From assembly GCF_003583765.1 (NCBI RefSeq), contig NZ_QXQA01000014.1, positions 1 through 64,000 of the forward strand: a DNA stretch of 64,000 bases, in the 5' to 3' direction. The notes under the pieces were generated by a model. It searched no databases and was not told where the DNA came from. It was given only the letters and a program-made list of their open reading frames with translations. The position numbers and the translations under genes are program-made. Each line of letters opens with the position of its first letter. The first letter of the stretch is position 1. The stretch comes from Paenibacillus nanensis. Its GTDB lineage: Bacteria > Bacillota > Bacilli > Paenibacillales > Paenibacillaceae. Positions 54,546 to 63,848 of this stretch are shown in pieces.

Positions 54546-55133
54546 ATGCAGAAGCTGATATTTTTTGTAGGAGTAGCCGGAACGGGGAAAACGACGGTTG
54601 CCAAAAAGCTTAGCGCGGTCATGCCGGCTGCTTTTCTTGATCGCGATACGATCGGGGGACGGTTTGTGGAAGCGATTCTGGAAATGAAGGGGCTCGACAA
54701 AAACGACCGCGACTCTGACTTCTACAAAGCGAATTTGCGCGATCTCGAATATGATACCGCTAAAGATGTGTGCATTGAAAATTTGGCGGCTGGCCAAAAC
54801 GTCTTTATGATTTCTCCTTTTACCGCCGAGCTGAAAAATAAGCAGTGGATCGAAGAGGTTATTGCTGCCGCAGGCCTCACGAAAGACCAGGTTGATGTCA
54901 AAGTAATCGTCGTGACGCTGCAGAACATGGAGCTGCAGAAGGACCGCATCGTCGGCAGACAGACCGAGCGCGACCAATGGAAGCTGGAGCATTGGAGCGA
55001 CTTCCAAAAGCGGGTCGATTTTGTGCCGGAGATTAATTGGGATATTCCGCAAAGCCATATCCTTATTTTCGACAACAGCGGCGAATTAACGGAAGAAAAG
55101 GTGGCGCAGCTGCAAGAGTTTGCTGCCCGTTAA
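54546..55133 (+). CDS. P-loop kinase-like AAA protein
   Basis: This 195-residue soluble protein has Walker A GVAGTGKTT near the N-terminus and an early FLDRDTIG typical of small-molecule kinases. A basic helix, RIVGRQTERDQWKLEHW, suggests phosphate or nucleotide contacts. The substrate is unknown; gluconate-, shikimate- or zeta-toxin-type kinases share this shape. TATAAT at 54510-54515 is a likely -10. The ATG at 54546 follows GGGGGCG weakly; ATG 54531 is an alternative. Confidence 0.78.
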   Translation: MQKLIFFVGVAGTGKTTVAKKLSAVMPAAFLDRDTIGGRFVEAILEMKGLDKNDRDSDFYKANLRDLEYDTAKDVCIENLAAGQNVFMISPFTAELKNKQWIEEVIAAAGLTKDQVDVKVIVVTLQNMELQKDRIVGRQTERDQWKLEHWSDFQKRVDFVPEINWDIPQSHILIFDNSGELTEEKVAQLQEFAAR

Positions 55134-55140
55134 ACAAAAG

Positions 55141-55183
55141 AAACAACCGGTCAAGGCTTTGTGCCAAGACCGGTTGTTTTTTG
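55141..55183 (+). terminator. Terminator between the kinase-like gene and the ABC permease
   Basis: AAACAACCGGTC pairs with GACCGGTTGTTT over a 15-base loop, followed by TTTTGA. It probably also serves the converging ABC operon. Confidence 0.92.
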
Positions 55184-55201
55184 ATTTGCGAAGCTTCCCG
55201 T

Positions 55202-56242
55202 TTACGAACGGGAACGAATTTCCTGCCGCATGAAGAGCAGGTACGACAAGCCGAAGCAGATCATCGTTGCGGCGATCATGCCGGTCAGCTGCGGCCAGAC
55301 GAGGAGAAGGCTTTGCCCCAGCGGAAGCGGGCTCGGCAATGCGCCGACGACCTGCTCCATCGTAAGCGGTCCGAGCGAGCGGACGCTCGGCATTAGAAGC
55401 GTCATATTCGCCTCGTTGAACAGCTCGGAAGGGGAGAGGCGATTAAGCATCATCATCAGCCGCTGGTAGTCCATCACTTCCTCCGTTCCGGCAGTTGAAG
55501 AGGGCGCGGCGCCTTTGGCGATGAGATTCAGGATCATGCTGTAGAACACCGAGAAGAAAATCCAAAGCGAAATGCCGGCAAGCGCCGAAGTGGTCGCTTG
55601 GCGGAACCGCACGGAGAACAGAATGGAGAGGTTCAGCCAAAAACCGACGTACACGATCGCCGTAAGCAGGAACAGAAGCACCCGCCACACTTCCTCCGCC
55701 GTAGGAGGATAGCCGATGACGATTAAGCTGAGCCCCATCACAAGCAGCCCAAGCGCGAGGATCGCGACGGCTATAACCAGCAGGGTGGAGACGAATTTCG
55801 CTTTCAAAATGTCATCCCGGTATATCGGCTGAGAGACGAGTCTGCTCAGCGTGCCTTTGCTTCGTTCCGTATTAATGGCGTCGAAGCCCAACGCGATGCC
55901 CATCAGCGGCCCCAGAAACGTGACGAAGGAGATAAAGCTGGGGAGCGTTCCGTCCGAAAGCGTAAAGACTTGAAGAAACCGGAAGCCTTCCTCCGCTTGT
56001 TCGGCGGCGCTGCCGCTGCGCAGCGCCGTTACCGCCGAATAGACGGAGCCGATGCAAGCGAGCAGAATAATGCCCATCAATATCGCAAACCGCCAGCTGC
56101 GGATGTGGTCGCCGAATTCCTTCTGCACCATAATCCAGAAGGCGGATGACGAAGAAGCGGGCTTCTCCTCTTTTTTGGCATAGGTTTGGAATGCGGAGGT
56201 TATCGTCCCCGACAGTTTAGTCCGTAAAGCTTTAATGTCCAT
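55202..56242 (-). CDS. ABC-2 type transporter permease
   Basis: This 346-residue membrane protein has six spans; the first follows HIRSWRFAILMGIIL and a large outer loop sits between spans 1 and 2. AAGGAGG seven bases upstream fixes the ATG at 56242. The start lies inside the 3' end of the ATPase gene (11-base overlap), so the two are coupled. Together with the NEW3 protein it forms an export or envelope ABC system; substrate unknown. Confidence 0.9.
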   Translation of the reverse strand: MDIKALRTKLSGTITSAFQTYAKKEEKPASSSSAFWIMVQKEFGDHIRSWRFAILMGIILLACIGSVYSAVTALRSGSAAEQAEEGFRFLQVFTLSDGTLPSFISFVTFLGPLMGIALGFDAINTERSKGTLSRLVSQPIYRDDILKAKFVSTLLVIAVAILALGLLVMGLSLIVIGYPPTAEEVWRVLLFLLTAIVYVGFWLNLSILFSVRFRQATTSALAGISLWIFFSVFYSMILNLIAKGAAPSSTAGTEEVMDYQRLMMMLNRLSPSELFNEANMTLLMPSVRSLGPLTMEQVVGALPSPLPLGQSLLLVWPQLTGMIAATMICFGLSYLLFMRQEIRSRS

Positions 56243-57221
56243 AAGTGTCGCCTCCTTCGAAATAACGGCGATAGACGTCGTCCAGGCTGTACGACCGCCT
56301 CCGAATGCCGAGAAGGCCGGCGCCTTTCGCCACGACCGCACCGGCGATCTTCGCCGTCAGATCGGAGCTGCACGCCACCTCGGCGGCAGTCTGCCGCCCG
56401 TTCGGATGCTCCGCCACATGTCTAATAGACGCGACGCCTTCCAGCGCTTCAAGCTCGCGGCGCAGCTCCTCGGTCCATCCGTCGACCTCCACTTCGACGA
56501 TAACGGCATGCTGCTCTTCCAGCGACTTGGACAGCTCCTCCAGCCCCCCGCAGGCAACGAGCCTGCCGCTTACAAAGAGGCCAACCCTGTCGCAAATTTG
56601 CTGGACTTGCTGAAGATGATGGGACGAGAGCAGCACGGTTATCCCTTCTTCTTTGCTTAACCGCGTGATCAGCTCCAGAAGCTCGGATACCCCTTTCGGG
56701 TCGATACCAAGCGTCGGTTCGTCCAAAATAATCATTTCGGGCCGCTTGATCAGCACGTCCGCGAGCCCAAGCCGTTGGCGCATGCCTCGGGAATAAGCGC
56801 CGACTTTTTTGCCGCCGGCGGCGGACAAGCCGACTCTCTCCAGCAGGCGCTTCGCGCTTTCTCTCGCGGCCTCCCCGGAGAGGCCGTTCAATCTGGCGGT
56901 ATAGATGAGATTGTCCAAGCCGCTACGGTCCTCATAGAAGCCCAGATCATCGGGCATATAGCCAACTCTCCGTTTGATTTCCAGCGCGTTCCGCGCCGGA
57001 TCGAGCCCGAGCACGCGCACGACGCCGCTTGTTGGCTCCGTTAAGCCAAGCATCATGAGGATCGTCGTCGTTTTACCCGCGCCGTTAGGACCGAGCAAGC
57101 CGAAAATTTCGCCCTTCGGAATGGTCAAATCCAATTTATTGACGGCGAGATGGTCGCCGTAGGCTTTGGAAAGTCCCGACAACTCCACTGCCAGTTCTGC
57201 GTTCTCGATATGCGGAGCCAC
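56232..57221 (-). CDS. ABC transporter ATP-binding protein
   Basis: This 329-residue ATPase has Walker A GPNGAGKTTT, signature YSRGMRQRLGLA (a variant of LSGGQ) and Walker B MIILDEPTLGID, with a ~100-residue C-terminal extension. It starts at GTG 57221 with GGGAGG eight bases upstream. It is the middle gene of the NEW3-ATPase-permease operon. Confidence 0.94.
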   Translation of the reverse strand: MAPHIENAELAVELSGLSKAYGDHLAVNKLDLTIPKGEIFGLLGPNGAGKTTTILMMLGLTEPTSGVVRVLGLDPARNALEIKRRVGYMPDDLGFYEDRSGLDNLIYTARLNGLSGEAARESAKRLLERVGLSAAGGKKVGAYSRGMRQRLGLADVLIKRPEMIILDEPTLGIDPKGVSELLELITRLSKEEGITVLLSSHHLQQVQQICDRVGLFVSGRLVACGGLEELSKSLEEQHAVIVEVEVDGWTEELRRELEALEGVASIRHVAEHPNGRQTAAEVACSSDLTAKIAGAVVAKGAGLLGIRRRSYSLDDVYRRYFEGGDTYGH

Positions 57222-57223
57222 GA

Positions 57224-58384
57224 TTAACGCCTCCCGTATTTCCGGAACAGCCAGTATACGCCGGCGGCGACGCCCACAATGATAAGGAGTCCGATGTAGC
57301 CCCAAAGCGAGGACGATTTAACGGCGACTCGAATCGCGGCGTCAGCCGATTTCTGAGCGGATTGCGCTTGCAGATTCAGCGCGTAATCCCCTGGCAGCGA
57401 ATCCTCGGCGGAGCGGATGACGGCTTGCACGCTGGCGGTTTTGCCCGGCTCCAGGGATCGGATCGTTTTGGGCTCGAAGGTGACTTCCCAATCGGTCGGC
57501 GTCTGGGCGTTCATGCTGATATCTTCCAGCTTGGCGGTGCCGGTGTTCGTCACCGTAAGCTGCAGCGATTTCGTGCCGCCGGCTTTCACTGTAGCGTTAA
57601 GCCGCTCGTCGGCGGTTGTCAGCCCGATGCCGTAGCTTCCCGTTATTACAGCTTCAAGCTCGGCCTCCGCTTTCGTATTGGTATTGGAAGCCATGATCGG
57701 GATTTTGTATGAGCCTGCGGCTACTTGATCCGGCGGAAGCACCTCGATCGACAAGGTCTGCGACGCGTTCGGCTCAACCGTCACCGACGTTACGCCGCTT
57801 CCTCCTGAATTGAACCGCACCTCCCAGCCTGTATCCGGCGCCGCGGCCAGGGCATAGGTTTGCTCTTCAGCCGTTTGGTTGGTTAACGTAGCCGAGAACG
57901 TAAAGTTAGAGTCCGAGTGGCCTTGAATGTTAGCCTGTTCCATCTCGAGCTTCGAAGTAAAGGTGCCTTTCTCCGCAATAAAAACGCGCAGAGGAAGTCT
58001 TGCGTCGCCCGCTGTTACGGCAAAGCTGTATTCACCCTTGTCGATCTCAAGCGGAACGTCCAGTCGAAGACTGAGCGATTGCGTGCCGTCCGGCCTGACG
58101 GCAAGCTGCTTGACGGCGCGTCCTCCCGCCGTCAGCTCGTAGGTCCAAGGCGTTTTTGCGTTTTCGAACCCGATATTGGCGGCGACGATTCCTTCGCCGT
58201 TATTTATCACATCGATCGTATAGTTGACGGATTCCCCCGGCGCCGCGTCGACGGCCGTATAAGGGGTATACAGCTCGAGCGGCCCTGCCGCATGAACGGC
58301 TTCGGGCTTAAGCCAGCTGCCTCCCGTCCACAGAATGGCGAAAATCAGAGCCAGGATGCCTGCCTGGCGGCATGCTTTGCGCAT
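57224..58384 (-). CDS. Secreted NEW3-domain protein with C-terminal membrane anchor
   Basis: This 386-residue protein has a signal peptide (about 1-32, ending AVHAAG), three Ig-like NEW3/CARDB-type beta domains and a C-terminal span (about 358-376) followed by a basic tail. GGGAGG nine bases upstream supports the ATG at 58384. It stops two bases before the ATPase start. Such proteins accompany ABC exporters in Paenibacillus and may act as an outer accessory; inference. Confidence 0.85.
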   Translation of the reverse strand: MRKACRQAGILALIFAILWTGGSWLKPEAVHAAGPLELYTPYTAVDAAPGESVNYTIDVINNGEGIVAANIGFENAKTPWTYELTAGGRAVKQLAVRPDGTQSLSLRLDVPLEIDKGEYSFAVTAGDARLPLRVFIAEKGTFTSKLEMEQANIQGHSDSNFTFSATLTNQTAEEQTYALAAAPDTGWEVRFNSGGSGVTSVTVEPNASQTLSIEVLPPDQVAAGSYKIPIMASNTNTKAEAELEAVITGSYGIGLTTADERLNATVKAGGTKSLQLTVTNTGTAKLEDISMNAQTPTDWEVTFEPKTIRSLEPGKTASVQAVIRSAEDSLPGDYALNLQAQSAQKSADAAIRVAVKSSSLWGYIGLLIIVGVAAGVYWLFRKYGRR

Positions 58385-58421
58385 GATGATCAACCTCCCT
58401 GAATGGTCTCTTTATTGGCGT

Positions 58422-58452
58422 TGGCGCGCCTTTTCAAAAGGAGTACGCGCCA
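58422..58452. promoter_or_regulatory. Dyad between NEW3 operon and sigma factor
   Basis: TGGCGCG-CCTTTT-c-AAAAGG-agta-CGCGCCA folds into a long stem. It lies in the divergent promoter region and could be an operator. Confidence 0.45.
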
Positions 58453-58560
58453 GAAACCGAAATGGATTTATCAAGCTCTAAAAATTTTTTTTTGGAGTTT
58501 TCAATCGGCGATTTTTTTGATAAATAAAAAATGAATGACACATTCAGGAGGGAGATTCTT

Positions 58561-59184
58561 GTGCGTCAAGAGAAGGAGAACGGGGCCTATGACGACATTC
58601 TTTCGAATGAGAGGATGGCCTCGGTGCTGCGGGAGATGTGCGAAGGGTCGAGTGTTGCTTTTGATCAATTTTATACCCGGTATGCGCCCTTGGTGCTCCG
58701 CGTCGCGCTCCGGATGCTTGGCGACAGGATGGAGGCTGAGGATGTTTGTCATGATATTTTTTTGGAGGCGCTCCGGAAGGGAGACCGCTATGAGCCGGCC
58801 AAAGGCTCGATCGAAGCCTGGCTGGCGGTCATGACAAAGAGCAGGTGTCTGGACCGGCTTCGAAAAAAACAAAGAACGGTCGCTTCGGGTGGTGCCGAGC
58901 ATGGAGAGCTGCTAATCGAAACAACGCCCGAGGATAAGGCGATCGGTTTGATGGAGAGGCTGGCAGTAAGGGAGGCGCTTGATGACCTGCCGCTGCCGCA
59001 GCGGAATGCGGTGGTAACGGCTTATTTCGGCGACAAATCGCAGCGTGAACTTGCCGAGGAATGGCAGGTTCCGCTTGGAACGGTGAAATCGTGGATTCGT
59101 TACGGGATCGGGAATTTGCGTAAAGGTTTAGCCAAAAGAGGCTGGGCCTCGGACAACGGCGGAAGGAGGGAAAGCGAGTGGTGA
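58561..59184 (+). CDS. ECF-type RNA polymerase sigma factor
   Basis: This 207-residue sigma factor has region 2 (FDQFYTRYAPLVLRVALRML, AEDVCHDIFLEALRK) and region 4 (LPLPQRNAVVTAYFGDKSQRELAEEWQVPLGTVKSWI region, about 145-190). It starts at GTG 58561, because AGGAGGGA stands seven bases upstream; ATG 58531 has no SD. Its anti-sigma gene overlaps the stop, so the pair is co-translated. Targets unknown. Confidence 0.93.
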   Translation: MRQEKENGAYDDILSNERMASVLREMCEGSSVAFDQFYTRYAPLVLRVALRMLGDRMEAEDVCHDIFLEALRKGDRYEPAKGSIEAWLAVMTKSRCLDRLRKKQRTVASGGAEHGELLIETTPEDKAIGLMERLAVREALDDLPLPQRNAVVTAYFGDKSQRELAEEWQVPLGTVKSWIRYGIGNLRKGLAKRGWASDNGGRRESEW

Positions 59185-59978
59185 CGGCAAGGCATCGCAT
59201 TGGAGATGGTTCTGATGGGCGCGGCGCTTGCTCGAAGGGCTACACGGAGCAGGATTGGATCGATGTGCTGCTGGGCAATGCGGACGGATGGAGACGGCAG
59301 ACGCTTGAGCGGCATGCGGCGGAATGTGCGGCGTGCGCTGCGGTTAAGCGGGAATGGCGTGAATTGTTAGCTGACGAGACGGTCAGCCTGGGTCCGGCGC
59401 ATGAGCCGGCTGCGCTTTCCCCTCGGCTGCGCGCGTCGCTGGATCGAGAGGTTCGCTGGCTCGGAATGAAGCGGAAGCTGCGGCGGCTGCGGAAGCGGGC
59501 GCTTGCCGGAGCTTTGCCGGTTGCCGCGGCGATTATTCTTTTGTCGATCGTAATGAACGGGGTGCCTGACGTAACGTCTAAGCATGAGCAGGAGCCGTAT
59601 TTGACCTATGTGGAACGTCAGGAGCCGGGTGCCCTTAAGATCGTCCAGGCCGCGGATACGTCCCGCTACCGCATCGTCGCGCAGGACGGCCGGTCGGAGA
59701 ACGGCTACCTGTGGCTTAGCGGGGACAGCAGCGAGGCTTTTCTGCTGATCGATCATTTGCAAGGGCTGAACGAAACGGTCTATCAAGCGTGGGCTGTCGG
59801 CGGCGGCAGAAGCGACTCGCTTGGGGTCGTGAAGCTGATCGGCGAACGCGGACATTTGCACATGAAGACGGAGACGCTGCGCACGGCGGACATTATTACG
59901 ATAAGCGCCGAGCCCCTTGGCGGCAGCCTCCAGCCCACCACCCGGCAAATCGTGCTGCTGCTTCTGCAGAACCGGTGA
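59178..59978 (+). CDS. Anti-sigma factor (zinc-finger N-terminus, RskA-like C-terminus)
   Basis: This 266-residue membrane protein has an H46-x3-C50-x2-C53 anti-sigma zinc motif (ERHAAECAAC), one membrane span (about 109-127) and an outer RskA-type C-terminal domain. It holds the sigma factor inactive until a surface signal triggers release. It starts at GTG 59178 overlapping the sigma stop, with GGAGGG upstream; GTG 59181 is possible. Confidence 0.9.
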   Translation: MVTARHRIGDGSDGRGACSKGYTEQDWIDVLLGNADGWRRQTLERHAAECAACAAVKREWRELLADETVSLGPAHEPAALSPRLRASLDREVRWLGMKRKLRRLRKRALAGALPVAAAIILLSIVMNGVPDVTSKHEQEPYLTYVERQEPGALKIVQAADTSRYRIVAQDGRSENGYLWLSGDSSEAFLLIDHLQGLNETVYQAWAVGGGRSDSLGVVKLIGERGHLHMKTETLRTADIITISAEPLGGSLQPTTRQIVLLLLQNR

Positions 59979-60357
59979 CGGGCAGGGCTTGCCTTACCGG
60001 GATGTCCGGGTGGCTGCCGGGCGAGGCGGGGCAGCTGCTCGTAGCAGCGATGACGGTATTTTGTGGCGGTAACTTTTCGGAAAGTTGCAGATGCGGTGCT
60101 TGCAGATTAATGCGCAATGATAGAAATGTCGCCTAGTGCGGGAGAGTCGGTCGAGTGGTGCAATAACGATGAAAAAAGCGGTTACCGGTGCGTCAGAGTC
60201 GGTCGCATCGCCTGCCTGATGCATAGATGGGATGCCAAGCGCGCAATCTCATGGTAAGAGGAACTATTTCGAAAAAAGCAGGTGAGAACAAGTAAAGCAG
60301 CCTCGTCTCCAGAAGAGAAATCGCGCAGTTCGCTGACCCCGTCTTTAAAGAACAAAA
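59979..60357. other. Intergenic region after the anti-sigma gene
   Basis: About 380 bases without a supported gene. I see only the word AGTCGGTCG twice (near 60146 and 60196). No convincing promoter or RNA gene. Confidence 0.5.
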
Positions 60358-60398
60358 AAAACCTCCGAGCCTGGCAAAATCAAGGCTTCGGAGGTTTT
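60358..60398. terminator. Bidirectional terminator near tRNA-Arg
   Basis: AAAACCTCCGA-GCCT pairs with AGGC-t-TCGGAGGTTTT around a ten-base loop. The A-tract on the left serves the minus-strand tRNA and the T-tract serves the plus strand. Confidence 0.9.
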
Positions 60399-60433
60399 AT
60401 GTATCGGATCGATCTTCATCTTCAGGAAGTAAA

Positions 60434-60510
60434 TGGCGTCCCAGGAGGGATTCGAACCCCCGACAACTCGCTTAGAAGGCGAGTGCTCTATCCAACTGAG
60501 CTACTGGGAC
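60434..60510 (-). tRNA. tRNA-Arg (anticodon UCU)
   Basis: On the minus strand GTCCCAG/CTGGGAC form the acceptor, TAGCTCAG the D-arm start, CTCGC-CTTCTAA-GCGAG the anticodon arm (UCU, reading AGA) and GGGGG-TTCGAAT-CCCTC the T arm. Discriminator G and CCA are encoded. The 77-base length is normal. Confidence 0.95.
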
Positions 60511-60609
60511 GCGTGATTAATACTATAGCATGGAGATAAATCGTTTTGCAAGTGGCTTTTTAAAAAATCGCAAAAAATGTGAAACTTTTTTTATTGTGCC
60601 GCCTCATGG

Positions 60610-60615
60610 TATAAT
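60610..60615 (+). promoter_or_regulatory. -10 element upstream of the TPR gene
   Basis: TATAAT at 60610-60615 follows a T-rich stretch; it is the probable promoter of the TPR-tig unit. The -35 is not clear. Confidence 0.5.
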
Positions 60616-60682
60616 CGTTCGCAAGATTATTGGGTGTATTCCTAAGCTTTTGCAGGAGTTGCACGAAGGCGGTGAAAACATA

Positions 60683-61618
60683 ATGACTCCTGAAGACACT
60701 CGGACCGAGGGGAAGGACAATGTCTATTTATTCCCCAGCATGCTGGATCAATACCAAATTCAGTTAACTCGCATGCTTGAGGCGGAGCAATACCGGGACG
60801 CGAAAAATCTTCTTCGTTTTCTGCTGCAGTGCCAAGGCCAGGAGAAGCGGCATTATGAAGAGTGGGAAAGCCTGCTCGGCTGGCTAGAGATGGCTTTTCC
60901 GGACGGCGAAGGCATCGAAACGGAAGAAGAAAGCAAGGATATGGACGACGAAGCGTCGATCCGGGAGCAGCTGCTGAAGCCTCCGCATCAGGATGAAGCT
61001 TATATCAATCAAGTGATGTATATTATGCAGCATCATCCGATGATGGACCAACAAATGCTGGCTCTCGAGAGAGCCGCCTATATCGAAGACGACCAAGTTA
61101 CAGACATGATCAAGGAATGGCTGCAGCGTGATCCGGTTCATCCTTTGGTGCAGTTCAAAGCGCTGCAATGCTTACGCAAGAGGGGCGCAACCGGAAGGAT
61201 TGCCTTAAACCGGCTGGACGAACGCGTAGAGCTGGAAATCGAGGAAACGCCTCTGTCCATCGACCAATTTCCGGAGCCGATTACGCGCATTCAGGAGAGG
61301 ACCGAGTCCGTCGTAGAGATCGATGATCCGACACTTCCTCATTTTGCCAGAGAGCTTTGGAAAGAGAGCCTGCAATATTTGTATGGGACGGCCGCCTACC
61401 GCTGGATGCTTGACGACAGCGAGGAGACGGTGGATTGTTTCGCCGCAGCTTTGCATTTGACGCTGAATTTAACGGTCTACGGAACGGCGAACGATGATGA
61501 TATACGCGATACATACGGCATTACGGACAGCATAAGGTTCCGCTACGAACAAGCCTGCAGAACGCTCAGGAGCATTGCCATGCTGCTGCAGTCGGGAGGC
61601 GGCGAAAGCGAGCCTTGA
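60683..61618 (+). CDS. TPR-like protein upstream of trigger factor (YsoA-like)
   Basis: This 311-residue soluble acidic protein is helical with TPR-like repeats (about 25-75 and 230-300; AAYRWMLDDSEETVDCFAAAL). In B. subtilis the TPR gene ysoA precedes tig, matching the position here, so I take it as a counterpart. A role beside the chaperone and Clp protease is inferred. The ATG at 60683 follows AAGGCGGTG; the frame from 60530 has no SD. Confidence 0.8.
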   Translation: MTPEDTRTEGKDNVYLFPSMLDQYQIQLTRMLEAEQYRDAKNLLRFLLQCQGQEKRHYEEWESLLGWLEMAFPDGEGIETEEESKDMDDEASIREQLLKPPHQDEAYINQVMYIMQHHPMMDQQMLALERAAYIEDDQVTDMIKEWLQRDPVHPLVQFKALQCLRKRGATGRIALNRLDERVELEIEETPLSIDQFPEPITRIQERTESVVEIDDPTLPHFARELWKESLQYLYGTAAYRWMLDDSEETVDCFAAALHLTLNLTVYGTANDDDIRDTYGITDSIRFRYEQACRTLRSIAMLLQSGGGESEP

Positions 61619-61706
61619 AAAGCTCGTCCAACTTGATTATACTAGAATGGTTTATGTAACGTGAAAACAAGAGATGCAAGCGCATTTTTGGAGGGGAAGG
61701 CATAAA

Positions 61707-62996
61707 ATGAAAGCTACTTGGGAAAAAATAGACAAGAACATCGTTTCGATCGATGTTGAGGTTGATGCGGAAAAAGTATCGGCAGCGCTTGACCAAGCCT
61801 TTAAGAAAGTTGCGGCTAAGGTTAACGTTCCGGGCTTCCGCAAAGGCAAAGTGCCGCGCGGCATTTTTGAATCCCGCTTTGGCGTGGAGAGCCTGTATCA
61901 GGACGCAATCGACATCCTGCTGCCGGAAGCTTACTCCGAGGCGGTAAGAGAAAACGATATTCAGCCGGTTGACCGTCCTGAAATCGACGTAACGCAATTT
62001 GCAAAAGGTCAATCTTTCAAATTCAAAGCAAAGGTTACCGTTAAGCCGGAAGTGAAGCTTGGCGAGTACAAAGGCCTTGAAGTGGAAAGCCCTGCGGTTG
62101 AGGTTACGGAAGAAGAAATCAACGCGGAGCTTAACCGTCTGCAACAGCGCCATGCTGAGCTGACCGTCGTTGAAGAAGGTCCGGCGCAAGAAGGCGACAT
62201 TGCTGTCATCGATTTCGACGGTTATGTTGACGGCGAGCAATTCGAAGGCGGCAAGGCTGAGCGTTATTCCTTGGAGCTGGGCTCCGGTTCGTTCATCCCT
62301 GGCTTCGAGGAGCAAGTTGTGGGTATGGAACTGGGCGACTTCAAAGACGTAGAAGTAACATTCCCGGAGAGCTACCACGCTGAGCATCTGGCTGGCAAGC
62401 CTGCGGTATTCAAAGTGAAGCTGCATGAGTTGAAGCGTAAATCGCTTCCTGCGCTGGATGACGAGTTCGCCAAAGACGTCAGCGAATTCGACACGCTGGA
62501 AGAGTATAAGCAAGACCTGTCTGCTAAGCTGAAAGAGCGCAAGGAAAAAGAAGCCGAGCAAGCACGCGAAGTCGCTGTTGTCGACAAGGCGACTGCAAAT
62601 GCTGAAGTTGAAATTCCGGAAGCAATGATCGAGACCGAAACCGACTACATGCTGAAGGATTTCGAAAACCGTCTTCGCGCGCAAGGCATGAACCTGGACC
62701 TGTACTACCAGTTCTCCGGCCAATCCGAAGACATGCTTCGCGGTCAAATGCGTTCCGACGCCGAGAAGCGCGTACTGAACAATCTGGTCCTTGAAGCAAT
62801 CGCGAAAGCTGAAGGCTTCGAAGCGACTGAAGCCGATCTGACAGAAGAGCTGGAGAAGATGTCTTCGCAGTACAACCGTCCTGCTGAAGAGCTTCGCAGC
62901 ATTTTCGAGAAGAACGGCAATATCAGCAATCTGCAAGAAGATATTTTGCTGCGCAAGACGATTCAGTTCTTGCTTGACAACAGCAAAGCCGTTTAA
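61707..62996 (+). CDS. tig: Trigger factor
   Basis: This 429-residue ribosome-bound chaperone has the N-terminal ribosome signature VPGFRKGKVPR, a middle FKBP-type prolyl isomerase domain (about 163-245; GDIAVIDFDGYVDG) and a helical C-terminal domain. GGAGGGG supports ATG 61707. Codon use is strongly biased, as expected for an abundant protein. Confidence 0.97.
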   Translation: MKATWEKIDKNIVSIDVEVDAEKVSAALDQAFKKVAAKVNVPGFRKGKVPRGIFESRFGVESLYQDAIDILLPEAYSEAVRENDIQPVDRPEIDVTQFAKGQSFKFKAKVTVKPEVKLGEYKGLEVESPAVEVTEEEINAELNRLQQRHAELTVVEEGPAQEGDIAVIDFDGYVDGEQFEGGKAERYSLELGSGSFIPGFEEQVVGMELGDFKDVEVTFPESYHAEHLAGKPAVFKVKLHELKRKSLPALDDEFAKDVSEFDTLEEYKQDLSAKLKERKEKEAEQAREVAVVDKATANAEVEIPEAMIETETDYMLKDFENRLRAQGMNLDLYYQFSGQSEDMLRGQMRSDAEKRVLNNLVLEAIAKAEGFEATEADLTEELEKMSSQYNRPAEELRSIFEKNGNISNLQEDILLRKTIQFLLDNSKAV

Positions 62997-63044
62997 GTAT
63001 CCCCGGCCGTTCGCCGGTATAGAAGAATATGCAGTACCACAAGA

Positions 63045-63077
63045 TAAGGCGCGTGCAACATACGTGCCTTATTTTTA
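63045..63077 (+). terminator. tig terminator
   Basis: TAAGGC-g-CGT pairs with ACG-t-GCCTTA (one mismatch), followed by TTTTTA. Confidence 0.85.
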
Positions 63078-63184
63078 CCCTACATAATGGATTAAAAGAA
63101 ATTTAGCGGGGAAACCGCACACATATCGCATAACCGTTGCCGTATACATGTAGTAGCGGAAATGACAGCAATTCGCATACATGG

Positions 63185-63190
63185 TACAAT
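63185..63190 (+). promoter_or_regulatory. -10 element of clpP; possible CtsR-like repeat beside it
   Basis: TACAAT at 63185-63190 is a plausible -10. Just after it CATCAAA-CA-GTCCAAA (about 63198-63213) recalls a CtsR heptad repeat, but the spacing (two instead of three) and sequence are imperfect. Confidence 0.4.
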
Positions 63191-63233
63191 ATAAGAGCAT
63201 CAAACAGTCCAAACAAGAAAAGAGGTTGGTCGC

Positions 63234-63824
63234 ATGAATCTGGTACCGATCGTAGTAGAACAGACGAATCGCGGTGAACGATCCTACGATATTTACTCTA
63301 GGCTGCTGAAGGATCGTATTATATTTCTCGGAAGCGCGATAGATGATGACGTCGCGAACTCTGTTATTGCTCAGCTGCTGTTTCTGGCGGCCGACGATCC
63401 GGAGAAGGACATCCATCTTTATATCAACTCCCCTGGCGGTTCCGTTACGGCGGGAATGGGGATCTACGATACGATGCAATACATCAAGCCTGACGTGTCC
63501 ACCATTTGTATGGGCATGGCGGCGAGCATGGGGTCGCTGCTGCTGACAGCGGGAGCGAAAGGCAAGCGGTTTGCGCTTCCTAACGCGGAGGTCATGATCC
63601 ATCAGCCGCTTGGCGGCGTAAGAGGCCAGGCGACGGATATTAAAATCCATGCCGACTGGATTCTGAAAACAAAGCAGAAGCTGAATCAAATCTACGTCGA
63701 ACGCACAGGTCAGCCTTATGAAAAAATCGACCGCGATACCGATCGCGATTACTTTATGAGCGCGGAGGAAGCTTTGGCCTACGGATTGATCGATAAGGTC
63801 ATTACTTCACCTGGCCTAGTGTAA
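63234..63824 (+). CDS. clpP: ATP-dependent Clp protease proteolytic subunit
   Basis: This 196-residue serine protease forms the tetradecameric chamber. The nucleophile Ser in GMAASMGS, the His in [10 protein letters not shown] and the catalytic Asp further on are present. No long propeptide is seen. The start has AGAGG upstream. It is followed 24 bases later by clpX, an arrangement found in Paenibacillus but not in B. subtilis. Confidence 0.97.
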   Translation: MNLVPIVVEQTNRGERSYDIYSRLLKDRIIFLGSAIDDDVANSVIAQLLFLAADDPEKDIHLYINSPGGSVTAGMGIYDTMQYIKPDVSTICMGMAASMGSLLLTAGAKGKRFALPNAEVMIHQPLGGVRGQATDIKIHADWILKTKQKLNQIYVERTGQPYEKIDRDTDRDYFMSAEEALAYGLIDKVITSPGLV

Positions 63825-63848
63825 CGACTTAATAGAAGGGGTGAGCGC

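Noticed and set aside
61566-62936. 456-codon minus-strand frame opposite tig
   Set aside because: It arises from strong codon bias in trigger factor; Phe/Arg/Leu-rich without domain or SD.
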